64,000 bases of DNA, from NCBI GenBank assembly GCA_900239685.1, contig OENT01000004.1:310001-374000 (forward strand), given 5' to 3'. The notes under the pieces are model-generated. The model did not search any database. It was given only the letters and a program-made list of their open reading frames with translations, and was not told the origin of the DNA. The DNA comes from Rotaria macrura. Lineage: Eukaryota; Rotifera; Eurotatoria; Philodinida; Philodinidae. Positions within the stretch are counted from its first letter, which is position 1. Every line of letters begins with the position of its first letter. A program made the position numbers and the translations under genes. Shown here piece after piece: positions 13,606 to 25,306 of the stretch.

Positions 13606-16107
13606 GTGTAGCAACCGTTGGTGGCGCCACATAAGGGCGCCGACGAACGACTGGGCGATGAATAAAAACTGTTTCGGAGCAGTGTTTTCATGCCAGAGAT
13701 CTATAGATTAACATGTTGGTGCTGGTTCGTTCTTTGTCGAGCGAGCTCGTACTTCATTCGAAGAAAAAAGTGAGCAAATGAAACTCAGGAGTCTCACTGG
13801 TATGTTATCAAGTGCTAATATTTCGTCAGCTTTCATGGAAACAGGCTTTTTGAAAGAAGTTAAACTATTGTAAATGATCTGTATGATATGCGGATCTATC
13901 TAGGAAGTATATTATAACATGATAACTGCTAGTCGTGAGTAACTATTAAACATAATATTGATGGAAATCAACTTTCGGACTACACAAATCTATTGAATGA
14001 TACTATATCAATTGGGTCTGTTTAGTTAGGACTCTTGGACTGGGTGAGGATATAGCTGACTAAAAATTATCTTTTGATGTTCGCTCTAGGTTGTGGTACG
14101 AAGAAAGCTAAAGCGTAGTTATTCGATGAGAATGATCAAATCTGCGTTTTTAAAACCACGCTTTTGATCAATGATTATTCAGTGGAAATATCAGTAGGTA
14201 AAATTATAAGACGCTGGAACTAGCCTGGCTATAGTGCTTTTATAATATTCTATGCTTTCAGTAGAGGTTCGGCGGCGCTTACGCTACGTTACTTGTATTT
14301 AAGTACCAGTGTGACCTATTTCAGTATCTTCTCGTTTCTCATTTTCCCCTATGTATTTCTCTCATTACTTTAATGCTTTTGCGCTGAACTTAATGGCTCA
14401 GACTAGTTTTTTTTTATATTTCAAAAGTATAAAGATCAATAGTATATATATATATTGGAATTGAATTGAAGACAAGGTCTCTATCACATGAACAAAACAG
14501 TTTAAGATTTCAACAAACACATTTATTATCGTTTTAATTAAAAACTATTCAATTTTGTTATTTATACTATAAATCATTCAACTACACAATGATATTAGAA
14601 AACTATTGCAGCGAATTTTTTATGTATTAAGACAACTATAGGACACCGCGTTTGGCTTGTCAGTTCCAAGCAAGATTTTAAATCTGTGATTCATATCCAT
14701 TTTTATAATTTTGAAATCACTTTAGACACTTAAAATCCGCCGTTGTGTCTGAACTGCGGAACTAATACCTACTCGTAGCTCTATTATGAAGAAAAAATGA
14801 CGGGATTCGCAATAGAAAAGTTTGATTTATTTTTAAATTTATAAGCTCACTAGGAACAAGGAGTTTCAAGATATTCTCTTATCTTGTTGAAGTCAACTAC
14901 AAGTAAAATTATTCAAGTCAAATATTATTCTTTATATGAAGCTATAATTGTCTCTTGCCCTATGAAACATATTTTATTACTCCTGAAAACTTCTATTTGA
15001 TTCTATAAATAAAATAGTATGTTGATTAATTATCAGAATGAATTCGAAATCATTTTATATTGAACACGACTGGTGATTCAATGATCTATTCGATTAAACG
15101 ATTTCACAAAGTCATCGATAATCGAGACGAGATCGAAAATATTCGGATCGGATCAAATTCTAGTCATATGTGAAAATGTTGCCGACGAAGATTCAATAAG
15201 CCAAGAAACAAAAGTAATTCACACGTAGTCATCAAGAAGACTGCCAGAGTCGTCATTCTGTAAAATTTTAATTTTCACGAACTAATAAAACACTAGACAC
15301 CTTGTTTTCTATGTGAAAGCTAAAGGATGACAGAGTTGATGCTATAAATAAGAGAGGTTGAAGATTCTTTTTTTTAATTCGTTAGGTTCGGTTAGGCAAA
15401 ACTTTCAACTGATCCTATCTTTGTCGAGTACACAAAATTTATGGTAAATACGAAACATGGAACCTCAGACCTTTTTACTTTTTTCTCTTGAAAGAACTCA
15501 TCATCATAAATAACAATCAAAAATAAAATTAATAATCAAGGCGGAACCGGAAAGTATAGTGATGATAGACATGAGGAAAAATGGAATTAATCTTACGAAC
15601 TTCAGTGATAGAGATCGGTGCTTTATATAGAATGATTGTTATTTGATGTCGCTAATGTGCGAGAAATTGAAAAGGAGCATGGGCAAAAAAAGATTAATTA
15701 TAGTAAAACCATCAAAAGGAAAACGAAGTATATTCTCACAACTACTAGGATTTCACGAATGCTACTCTATTCTACAATAGATCATGAGGTCGAACAATTT
15801 CTACTTCTGAATATTTTTTGTGTATCATTAAGTATCAAATAGACATATTTATGTTTTATAACCATGAAAAAAAAACGAAACAAAATCCAAGCATCTATTC
15901 TTTCTAAATGTAAAAAATGACAAACAGCAGAAAAAAAAATGCCAACAACAGGAAAAATAGAAACTATGCCTAATGCACAAAAGTTTCAACTACTTGTTCT
16001 TTTCTTTGTCTTAAACAACTTTTTTTAAATGAATAACGACTAGATTAAACGAAAAAAAAACACGAATTCCAAAGAAGTATTTGCTTAAAAGAAGAAAAAA
16101 GAAATTT

Positions 16108-19100
16108 CTATTGTTCATGTGTATTGAATATGGAATTGAAACGGATAAGTTGCGCTGGTGATCCTTCTTCATCATATTGCACGTTACAACGAATCGATGC
16201 AGGAAGAATATTTATATTTAGTTCAGCTAAGCGATTTTTATTCAAAACGAAAAACTGTCGTAATTGTTGACCATCGTATGTTGGTACAAGTGTCACCTCA
16301 ATAAAATATTGTTGAGTTAAATTTTTTGAAAGAAAAAAGAAAAAGAAATGTTTACTTGGGCATGTTCTGTATTTTCCCATTGTTGTTTTCCATCAATTAG
16401 TGATTCAAGTATAAGATGATTAATTTTTACAGCATTCAATATATAATAACGAGCACGTACACGACGAAAAAATTCTTTATCAACATAATTTTCATTACCA
16501 TGATATGGAATATATGCAACATCAACATTGAATATGGAACTTGATGGTAATGTTTGTTTTGGTTTCTGTGATGACACTTGATTTGTAATGTTTACTGATT
16601 TAGATGATTGGTTTGTTCTAAATGAAATTTTAGGATGAGCTACTTCTGTATTTTCTTAAATCTATTTTTGCTTTTGAAGAACTTTACCGATTCGATCCAG
16701 TACTAAGTTTTTTAATAGTCGGCTTTATTGAATGAGCATCGGCGTCGATAGGTAAACCTTGTGGGTCGATTTCATCGACCGAGGGCATTAAATCTTGACT
16801 CGTTGCTGATATATCATGTTGAATGATTTCTATTTCATCTTTATCAGTAACATCAGCACTTTCAGCAATAAATGGATTTTCTATATTTGACGTTCCATCA
16901 ATAAACCCCGTTGTCATCGGATCATGTAATACTGATTCAGATTGAATTTCATCCATCGGTGATGAACTATGACTTTCAACGGTTGCTTCCTCGTGATCAC
17001 TTGTCAATGGAATTATTTCTGGTCGTTTAATTTCATCATCTTGAACATCTACTAATGATTCATTGTTTTCATCTAGGGTATCAAATGATATTTCATGTTC
17101 ATTTGGTTCACTAGGTGCAAACTCGTGTTCAATTAATTCTTTGGGTGCAATATCATGTTCATTTGGTTCACTAGGTGCAAACTCGTGTTCAATTAATTCT
17201 TTGGGTGCAATATCATGTTCATTAAATTCATCATGTGATATTTCGGGTTCATGTAATTCATCATGTAGTATTTGTTCGGTTTCGACAGTGTCTGAAAAAG
17301 GATCGAGCTGTATTTCATTCTGTTGTTCTAATTGATCTGGTACAATTTCTAATTTTTCTTCAGATTCATTTTGAAGCTCTAATTGCTGTTTATCTTCACC
17401 TTCATTTTTACCATCAACTTTTTGTTCCTCATCGTGTACAATGTCCAGTTTTTTCTCTTGATCATGTGAAGTAATTACTTTTTGTACAGGATTTTTTAGT
17501 GACTTTGGTTTTGTAACGACTTTGGAAGTCGCTCCTGGAGATTTCGGTATAACTTTATCTTTATTATTCGATCGAACGGAAACACTAGCCGTCGAATGAG
17601 ATACCTATGTATATATATATATATTTATATAGATGATATGAGTCTTCAGTGAAAAAATTTTTTGAATTCGATTACCTTCTTTACGCTTGGTATTGGTCGA
17701 GTTTTTTCAGATTTGATCGTTTTACTTGGTGTTGCTTTTTGTTTAGGAGAAATTGCTGGTGATACAACTTTTGATGTTTTACTCTGAACTGTTGATGATA
17801 TCGCGCGATCTACAGCAGCAGAAGAAGCCTTAGATTTCTGTACTGATGGCTTAACACTGATGTTCGTGTTTGTCGATAACATTGTTTTAATGTTAGTTGT
17901 ATGACTTTTTTGTTGGTTTTCTTCATACAAAATTTCACGATGTTGAATTTTGCTCAATGCTTCAAAAACAAGTGTTTGTGGGCAGGCACCTGTATATAAT
18001 ATGCGTACTGAACAATCATTATTTGCATTGGAACTAGGCGTCCATACAAGCAGTAAACATGATGAATACCAATGATGGGATGGAATCATTGACGATGATG
18101 GTAGTTTATTGCGAATGGGAATCTAAAATAATCATCAATTATTTCATTTTTTCTTTTCCTGTAAATTTAGATAATGAAATACTGTCAGTGTTTTACTTTT
18201 TGTAAATTTGCCAAAATTTTTTCATCTTCTGTTATCGACGAAGTTGGATGTAATGAATACAAATCAAGTGAACCAAAAGCAATCTTTTTATATAGATTCA
18301 TTGGTTCGACACTCGCCCTATGACCTGTTGACTGTTGAACTAAATCGATTGAATCGATATTCAATTGTTTGATATCATTTAAAAATTGTTCAATATCTTC
18401 ATTTAAATTAATTAATAGTTTATTGTTTGATGAGGATTTCGATGATTGTTCGGATTGTATTTTTGTTTGTTGAATATGATTTAGAAAAACGGCTCCAATA
18501 TCTGGCTTACATGGCTGATGATCGTTTTCTAATGAAGCTACTTTTCGACGTAGAATTGTTTGTAAACCAGGAAGTACATCATGATCAAAATGTGTTAAAA
18601 TGCATGCATCAATATTTTGTAAACCTCGTATTAAATTCCAATAAGAAGGAAATCGACTTAATGACAACAAGAGCAAAAGAAGTTCGATAAAAAAATTTTA
18701 TTTTTCGAAATTTCTCTGAAAAACAAATTCATTCAAAATATAGAAGATACTACCTAAATCCACCATTAATTAATACAACAAATCCTCGAATACCAAATAG
18801 AGATGCTTCACCTTGTTGTCCACATAATATATAAAGATTTGGCTCATCGAACGCAACTAAAAATGTAGTCATTCGTTTAACTGTTAGTTAATCAATAATA
18901 ATATCAAACAAAACACATGTGCTTTCGCCTATGAAAAGGAAGATTTATCATGGAACTGGCTTCTTCATATTTATATCGTCATAATTTAGATTGACATATA
19001 GTTCAATATATATATATATATATGTTTATATCGAATATCGACAATGTCTGCTACGGTGTGTAATCGTTCATTAGCGTGTCTGTCACAACGAAACATATAC

Positions 19101-20433
19101 GGGCTCTTAGTTTTGATCTCAATGAGTACGAAGTTATCAAAAATTGAAATTACAAGAACAATATTAGTCAGTACTTGAAATCAAGTTTACTATAAATTAT
19201 TCTCTCGCTGAAAAGAGATGCTTGAATCAACTGTATCCGTTTACAACTAAATAAATAAAAATCATCGAGTACTTGACCTTTATCATTACTTATGAAAAGA
19301 ATAACATCTAGAATCGTTGCCTGTATATATAAGCGAAAAGAAATCCAAAAAAAATACTTCTGAGTTGTATGTATTGTCAACTCAAGACCTAGGCTGAATG
19401 GTTTGTAGTATGTGGGAAATTAGCATATTTGAAACAAGATCCAACAGATCATATCGAGTAAAAACAAGCTCGATTGATTCTCAGAGTAGATACGCGAAAT
19501 GCTCAAACGAAACTCTTAATTGTGTATTTAAGCAATATTCTTAGATCGTGTTACATAAAAATCAAATCTTTTTCACTTGATTCATTTGTTGCGTTTATCT
19601 TTCTTACTTGTTCCTGAACTATCCCTTGGCATTAATTTTGAATAAATATCAAAATTCGTCGAATCCTTGTTAAATATTTCAAAGATCTGTTCATATAATA
19701 ATTGTCCGAATGAATTCTCTTGACTGATCTTCGCCGATGAATCCTTAATTTGAATGTGTTGTATTTTTCTATCTAAATTATTATGTGATAGCTTCATCCA
19801 TTGATTTGAAACAAACGGTAGAATTATTTGAAGATCTTGAACAACATAAGAAGAATTATCTTCAAATAAATTTAAAAAATCATCAGATTTTAACATGGAA
19901 TCGGATAAAATCCAAGCACCATCAGAATCAATCTGCTGACCTGATAATGAAACGAAGGAAAAGAAACAAAGCAAATGCATCTAATTATTTTTGTTAATAA
20001 AGAAAAGATTCACAATAAATCTTACCGCAATAAATAATACAAACATGATGGCAAATGTTGAAAAAATCTTTGAATACATTCAATAATGTATTATAACTTG
20101 GTAGATAAACAATTCCTGCTATTGAACCATTTTCTGTATCAACAATTTGTCTGTATTGAGCATCTGTTTTCAAATCAAAAAAAATTCCGATAAATGAAAA
20201 AACCAATGATTGTAAATCAGAATGAAACCTGTTTGAAATTCATTTTCATGAATTAAATTATTAAATGAATCATGGATTTCATGATATTTATTGTAATCAA
20301 CATTGCTCAATGCTTTTTTAAGGTGAACACAGAGTTCGTTACGTTGTTCATTGGATATTATATCGCCGAGTATTAAAAGTAAACCAACAGTAGATTTTGT
20401 GTCTTGCATATTTCTATTCATTGATGTTGCCAT
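16108..20433 (-). CDS. MAP1: Microtubule-associated protein 1 (MAP1/Futsch family), 9 exons, 1017 aa
   Basis: Binds and stabilises microtubules, mainly in neurites. Exons (5' to 3'): 20433-20229, 20163-20026, 19940-19608, 18856-18754, 18656-18197, 18122-17676, 17604-16688, 16617-16356 and 16296-16108; phases join and the sum is 3054 nt. Residues 1 to about 510 match the conserved MAP1 N-terminal metallo-beta-lactamase-like region: LLILGD near the start, LYILCGQQGEASLFG, then YWNLIRGLQ with ILTHFDHDVLPG. Residues 510-890 are Lys/Ser-rich and then very acidic, including two identical 20-residue repeats. Residues 895-1017 are the MAP1 light-chain domain (VAYIPYHGN, FFRRVRARYYI, VTLVPTYD). Intron 3 is 751 bp; the others are 59-97 bp. 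The length is close to vertebrate MAP1S rather than MAP1A/B. The start is the first in-frame ATG; a TTG lies 15 nt upstream. Confidence 0.93.
17101..17220 (-). repeat. Two identical 60-bp coding repeats in MAP1
   Basis: Bases 17101-17160 and 17161-17220 are identical, and the match extends about 8 bp further to the left. Each copy encodes a 20-residue acidic unit beginning NEHDIAPKEL in the MAP1 linker (about residues 690-730). Perfect identity points to a recent duplication or to homogenisation. Confidence 0.97.
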
Positions 20434-22680
20434 TACATCAATGATCAAGAACCAGTAGATAGAAGATGAAAGAATAGGAGAGTAGCAGCTGCGACGAATA
20501 CGATTTTGAAATGAATGTTAATGTGGCAGGACAATAGAAAAAAAAAGAATGAAAGAAATGATTTTTTTCTTCTTTTTTTCTCTATTCCACATCGACCCTA
20601 GAGGAGTCAACCACTGTTGAGAAAGAAACTTACATTATGTATAGTTATGTGATCTCTGTAAAGTACCTTAAAATCAAGGAATCTTTGACGTATAATCTCT
20701 TCAACCCAATCAACATAGAAAATTTACGTAATTCATAGGATTTGGTCAAGTTATTTGATAATAGTATTGTAAATGTGACCTAGACGCAGTGGTGCAAATA
20801 GAAGAATTATAATATGCCGGTAGTAATGTAATTGAATGTGATTAATATTTTTCTTCTGCCGGTAGCAATTGCTGAAATTTTTTAATGTTTCTTTTAATTC
20901 CGTTGAATTTCAATACAGTAACGAGTGAGAATGATCGATACAAAGACTTCACTGAAAACGTTTTTTATTGCGCCGATGAACATTTTCAAGAATCCGTCAT
21001 GTGTTCTTGTCGTAGCAAATTTACCAATCGTTGTGTATCTTTAGAGAAAAATTTTGGTGTTACAGAAAATAACAGCAATCTCATAAAATGTTTAACTATG
21101 ATTTATAATATTCACAACGGAGACTAAAATAATCGCATCATCTTTTAAAGTTGAATGCACATTGAACAGAAAGAATAAGGAAACTTATTCATGTGTACGT
21201 TTTTCGGTTGTTCCGCACTACGTTAGATCTTTGGAAAAATCTATTTTTCTTGCCATCAAACTCTGAGTCAATTCATTTTGAAATATGTTTAAACATAAAA
21301 AATGGTAACACTCGTAGAAACTTGAATTATGATGAGGATTTGTGAAATGCAATATAATCCTTAACATATGCTATTATGAACAATAGCTTATTATAAAACT
21401 TTTATCTTTTAATAAAGTTTCCACGTAATAATTTACAACATGCCCCTATTTGAAATCGACACATGTAGGAAACATTTTTATAATGTATGCTTCTATATTT
21501 TCATATATTAATTTCATATAATTGGTGTTTCTCTTTCACAAGAGATCTGCTGCAACTGTATTCCATCATTTCAATGCCTATTAGTCTTATTAGCAAGAAC
21601 ACGTAATAATAGAAAACAAATTTAACATAGTTCATACACAGTTATGTCTATAATCGGGTTGAAATTCTTTCACTAAAATGTTAATATATGTTTCGTTTGA
21701 TGACACATATAATAAATTTAATGCTACTAATGAAAGAAACGTAGCCTTTCTGGAAATATGTCGTTTTTTTTTCAAAGAATCGCTTGATCTAAAACCATTA
21801 AGGGTAGTTGTGAAATGAATTCATTCTCGTACCATGTAAAATTTTTATTGTATCATTCGGGTTCTAAAACTTCTTTCTGGAACAAGAGTCACACATATTT
21901 TCGTGCTACTGTTCTAGTAGCATAGTGAGAGGCCTGCTTGTAAGATCCAATATGTATTCCAGCAATAGATAATATCTTCCTTTGTTCATCTATGATACTG
22001 TCTTTAAATGGTTTTTTTATTATGTTTGAATTAAAATTGAATATCTTATTCTCATCATGTTTTTCGCTCTATCCCAAAACAATGAAAAAAACGAAAGTAG
22101 TAAAAAGCGAATCCTTTAATACCGGATATTGATCAGTAGTTTCTGGCTTTTTATGCACATGTTCATGATGATATCAATGATGTGTCAGTGCTGCTTACAG
22201 TAAGATTCTTCATTCGTTTGTTTCTATTTCTTTTATATAATTGAAGTTAATAAAGAAAAATATTCTTGTAGAAAACGTGAAGTACTACATATAGTAGTCT
22301 ATAGATTTATTCAATGAGAATGTATTACTTACTTAGATTTTTCGTTTCTTTTTTCCTATTTCGTAGAATAGTCACACAAATAATTGAAAACTAACAAAAT
22401 TGTAATTGATTATGCAACTTTTATTGACGATAAAAAGATTTCTGTGAATGTCAAAAAGCCACTAGTGATTCTTAACGAGAGAAAAATCTTTGTCTCAATG
22501 GTAATTATGATTTAAGAAGAAAAATACTACGTTCACATGCACAACAAAAAACATCGATACATAACACGCTAACGGATAAATTTGTTTGTTTCAGGAATAA
22601 TACAACATTCAAAAAAAAACAGAGGGAAGCAATCACTACCGATGATGTTCAAGTACTTGAGAACAAAAAAATATCACTTG
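20434..22680. other. Intergenic between MAP1 and the reductase
   Basis: AT-rich. The left end is the probable MAP1 promoter side. The only item of note is the Cys-containing open frame at 20885-21127, listed separately. Confidence 0.6.
20885..21127 (+). CDS. Uncertain 80-aa Cys-containing open frame
   Basis: An ATG-initiated frame encodes a peptide with five Cys (YCADEHF, MCSCRSKF, NRCVSL, LIKCL). Its composition is less biased than that of surrounding spurious frames, and a CAG precedes codon 13, so it could be the last exon of a small secreted-type gene. No family is recognised and no partner exon was found. It may equally be chance. Confidence 0.25.
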   Translation: MFLLIPLNFNTVTSENDRYKDFTENVFYCADEHFQESVMCSCRSKFTNRCVSLEKNFGVTENNSNLIKCLTMIYNIHNGD

Positions 22681-24922
22681 TTATTTAAATCGATCTCTGT
22701 CATGCGGCACTTCATAATGTATTTCAGGTCCAAGTGGAATTATTCCTGTTGGATTAATCATTAAATGTGATGCATAATAATGTTTTTTAATTTCATATAT
22801 ATCAACTGTATCTTTTATTCCTTCCATTTGATATATTTCACGAACAAATCCATATAAATTTGGATAGTCTTTGGAAATCATCTTTTTATTACATTTAAAA
22901 TGTGAAAAATAGACTGGATCAAATCTTAATAATGTTGTCCATGCACGTACATCAGCTTCAGTTATTTGATTATTATCAATAAGATAACGTTGCTTTGAAA
23001 GTATGCTTTCAAGTACATCTAACATTGAAAAAATATCTTCGTATGCACTATTGTATGGTTCTTGAGATTTAGCAAAACCAGCTCGATATACTCCATTGTT
23101 TAATTTCGGATAAACTTGTTCATTAAGTTCATCAATACGTGAACGAAGATGTTCAGGATAGAGATCTAAATCTGCATGACGAGCAAATTTATTAAATTCA
23201 GAATTGAGCATGCGAATAATTTCCGATGATTCATTATTAACTATTTTTTGAGTCTAAAATATCATTAGAGAACGTTTAGAGTTTTTTATTTTGAATCGAA
23301 TTCAAATAAACTACATTATTAATTGCAAATCGATTGAAATGCAAAAGACAAAACAAAATAAATATATCTTACTAGTATTTCATCTTTTTATTCATCAATA
23401 GATATTTTCTTCGATTACAAAAGACTTAGGATTTAATAATCGATTCAGAGACTCTACATGAAAACCTATGCGTTTTTTTCGTTTTATTTGAAAGAATTTC
23501 TTGAAATATTTACAGACTTTTTTCAAGAGAAAATCCATACTATTTCGTATACTCAATAAGAGAATCATGAAAAATGATTAATCACATAACATTTGGTAGA
23601 ACTCTCATTCTAATGGAAAGTTAGAGAAAACAAAATTCATTTTGTTAAATTTTGAAAATAATTAATTGAATATTCAATTTTTGGTGACATTCGACTTTCT
23701 ATTTACCTACTAGTGAATACACTAAGAGTTCGAATTATATTTTTGTCAAGTGCTAAGATCCTCAAGAAACTCTATGAAAAGTAATATAAGTGAGGTTACT
23801 ATTAGATATCAAGTATTTTCAAATTCGAACAGTGTCAAATCTACCTCCACCGTTTTCTTGAACAATTAAACAGTTATATTCAATGTTTTTTTTGTAACTA
23901 TTATTTCACTGAAGAATGTTAGTCAATGATAGATCTACCGATTTCTTGGATAGTTTTCTATAGAGTTCTATTGAAAATGGACAAGTCATTGTTTTCTACT
24001 CATGTATCAAGATCACGTAATGTACTGTTAATAGTCTACTTCAAAAATATTATCGAGTAAGAGTTTCTCTTGATATCAATAAATTTACTATGATAAAATA
24101 ACCCATTATCTACGCACATTCGATATTCGTTTTCTAATACAGATTTTTCAAGATATCATGAGTAAAGTTTTCGACAAGTATTGACACTCATACTAAGTAC
24201 TCACAAGAAATACGGGTACACTTGAGATTTTTCACATTCACTATCGGTTGTTTTTACACGATATATTATTTTCTACTTCAAATTTTTTCAATGTTATTGA
24301 TCTTTAATTAACTATTTTGAATTAGAACTTCTGTTGTTCCGTTTAAAAATCCATGTGGTATTTTAAATACATGTAGTGCACAACTAGCTAGGAATATATT
24401 TAACAAAATCATTCTCATTCTATTTACTTTAAGATCGAAGAGCACAGGCACAGTGATGCGAGCACTATAATCGGGTTCACTCAATCGGTAAACATCTCGA
24501 AGATGTGTAAATGTCGGATGATGTGGATCAGGATATTTTTCTCCAAATGCCCAACCACAGCCTTTTTCCATTTCAAGTAAACCGTCAACGATCGAATACG
24601 ATATAACATGATCAAGACCTTTTAATTTCAATACAGTAAGTGTGCGATGAGCCTAAGACAAAAGAAAAACACTTTATCAAAAACAACAATCAACTCATGC
24701 TTACCCATGGACATGCTAATGCAACATATAAATGATAACGGTTTGCTTCTGCAGCATAGTCAGCAGATGCATCATCTTTAATCCAGTTGCGAAAACTTGT
24801 AACTAGAATAAATGTTCAAAAAAAACTATCAATGAAGAAAAAGAAATGTTAAAAATATGATTCTAACCTCCTCGAACGAATTCGCCTTTTACGTTTGTCA
24901 CAGGAGTTTTATTATCTGCCAT
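22681..24922 (-). CDS. ECM4: Glutathionyl-hydroquinone reductase (Xi-class GST, ECM4/YqjG type), 4 exons, 316 aa
   Basis: Reduces glutathionyl-hydroquinones with glutathione, releasing hydroquinone and GSSG; probably cytosolic. Exons: 24922-24868, 24802-24705, 24652-24428 and 23253-22681; the sum is 951 nt with intact phases. The catalytic motif CPWAHRT (Cys49) is split by intron 2. Other family signatures are SFRNWIKDD before it, KYPDPHHPTFTHLRDVY in the middle, VNNESSEIIRMLNSEFN at the thioredoxin/helical junction, and ADVRAWTTLLRFDPVYFSHFK in the C-terminal helical domain. The length matches the family (about 310-330 aa). Intron 3 is 1174 bp. The family is known from bacteria, archaea, fungi and plants and is not a standard animal GST class, so this copy is a horizontal-transfer candidate. 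It carries four exons and local codon use, so it is long settled. It is tail-to-head with CTCF, 384 bp apart. Confidence 0.95.
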
Positions 24923-25306
24923 GAGTAATAGACTAAAATCAATAAACAGTCATTTTACATTATATATATATATCCCCTTCACGCTGCTATGAAATGATGA
25001 CTATGCACTTTTCTTGTGTTTTTTCTTTCTGTTCTGTTCCTTTTTCTTGATATAAATAAAACTATTCTGTCATAGTTATTTTTTTTTCTTTATTAAAATC
25101 TATTTTAAGAGACTAAGTTCATACATAAAATAGTGAACAAGCGTTGTTTTTTATCCACAATATGAACAATATACAGACGAAAAGACAAAAAAAGAAACTA
25201 GCACAATAGATATATAATATATTGTTTCATTTTCATAAACAATAGAAAGCATCAGCGCATAATCATATTCATTTAAAAATAACGAAGATAAAAATGCGTA
25301 TTTTAA
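24923..25306. other. Intergenic gap between CTCF and the reductase
   Basis: 384 bp, AT-rich, between the CTCF stop and the reductase start codon. It contains AATAAA-like signals on the minus strand around 25090 and must hold both the CTCF 3' end and the reductase promoter. Confidence 0.6.

Larger units (their letters stand above)
11613..16107. other. Intergenic, mosaic of repeats
   Basis: No gene is seen. Between about 11.9 and 14.4 kb the sequence is less AT-rich than its surroundings and holds old repeat material: recurring CTGTGACTGCCTT-like words (about 12269, 12475), G-rich runs at 12545-12592, and a diverged duplication at 13399-13605. The last part, 14.4-16.1 kb, is ordinary AT-rich DNA. 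Confidence 0.5.

Noticed and set aside
13607-14400. Possible solo LTR beginning TGTAGCAACC with GGCGCC words and a TATTTAAG box
   Set aside because: No matching CA-ended terminus, target duplication, second LTR or polymerase frame could be found.
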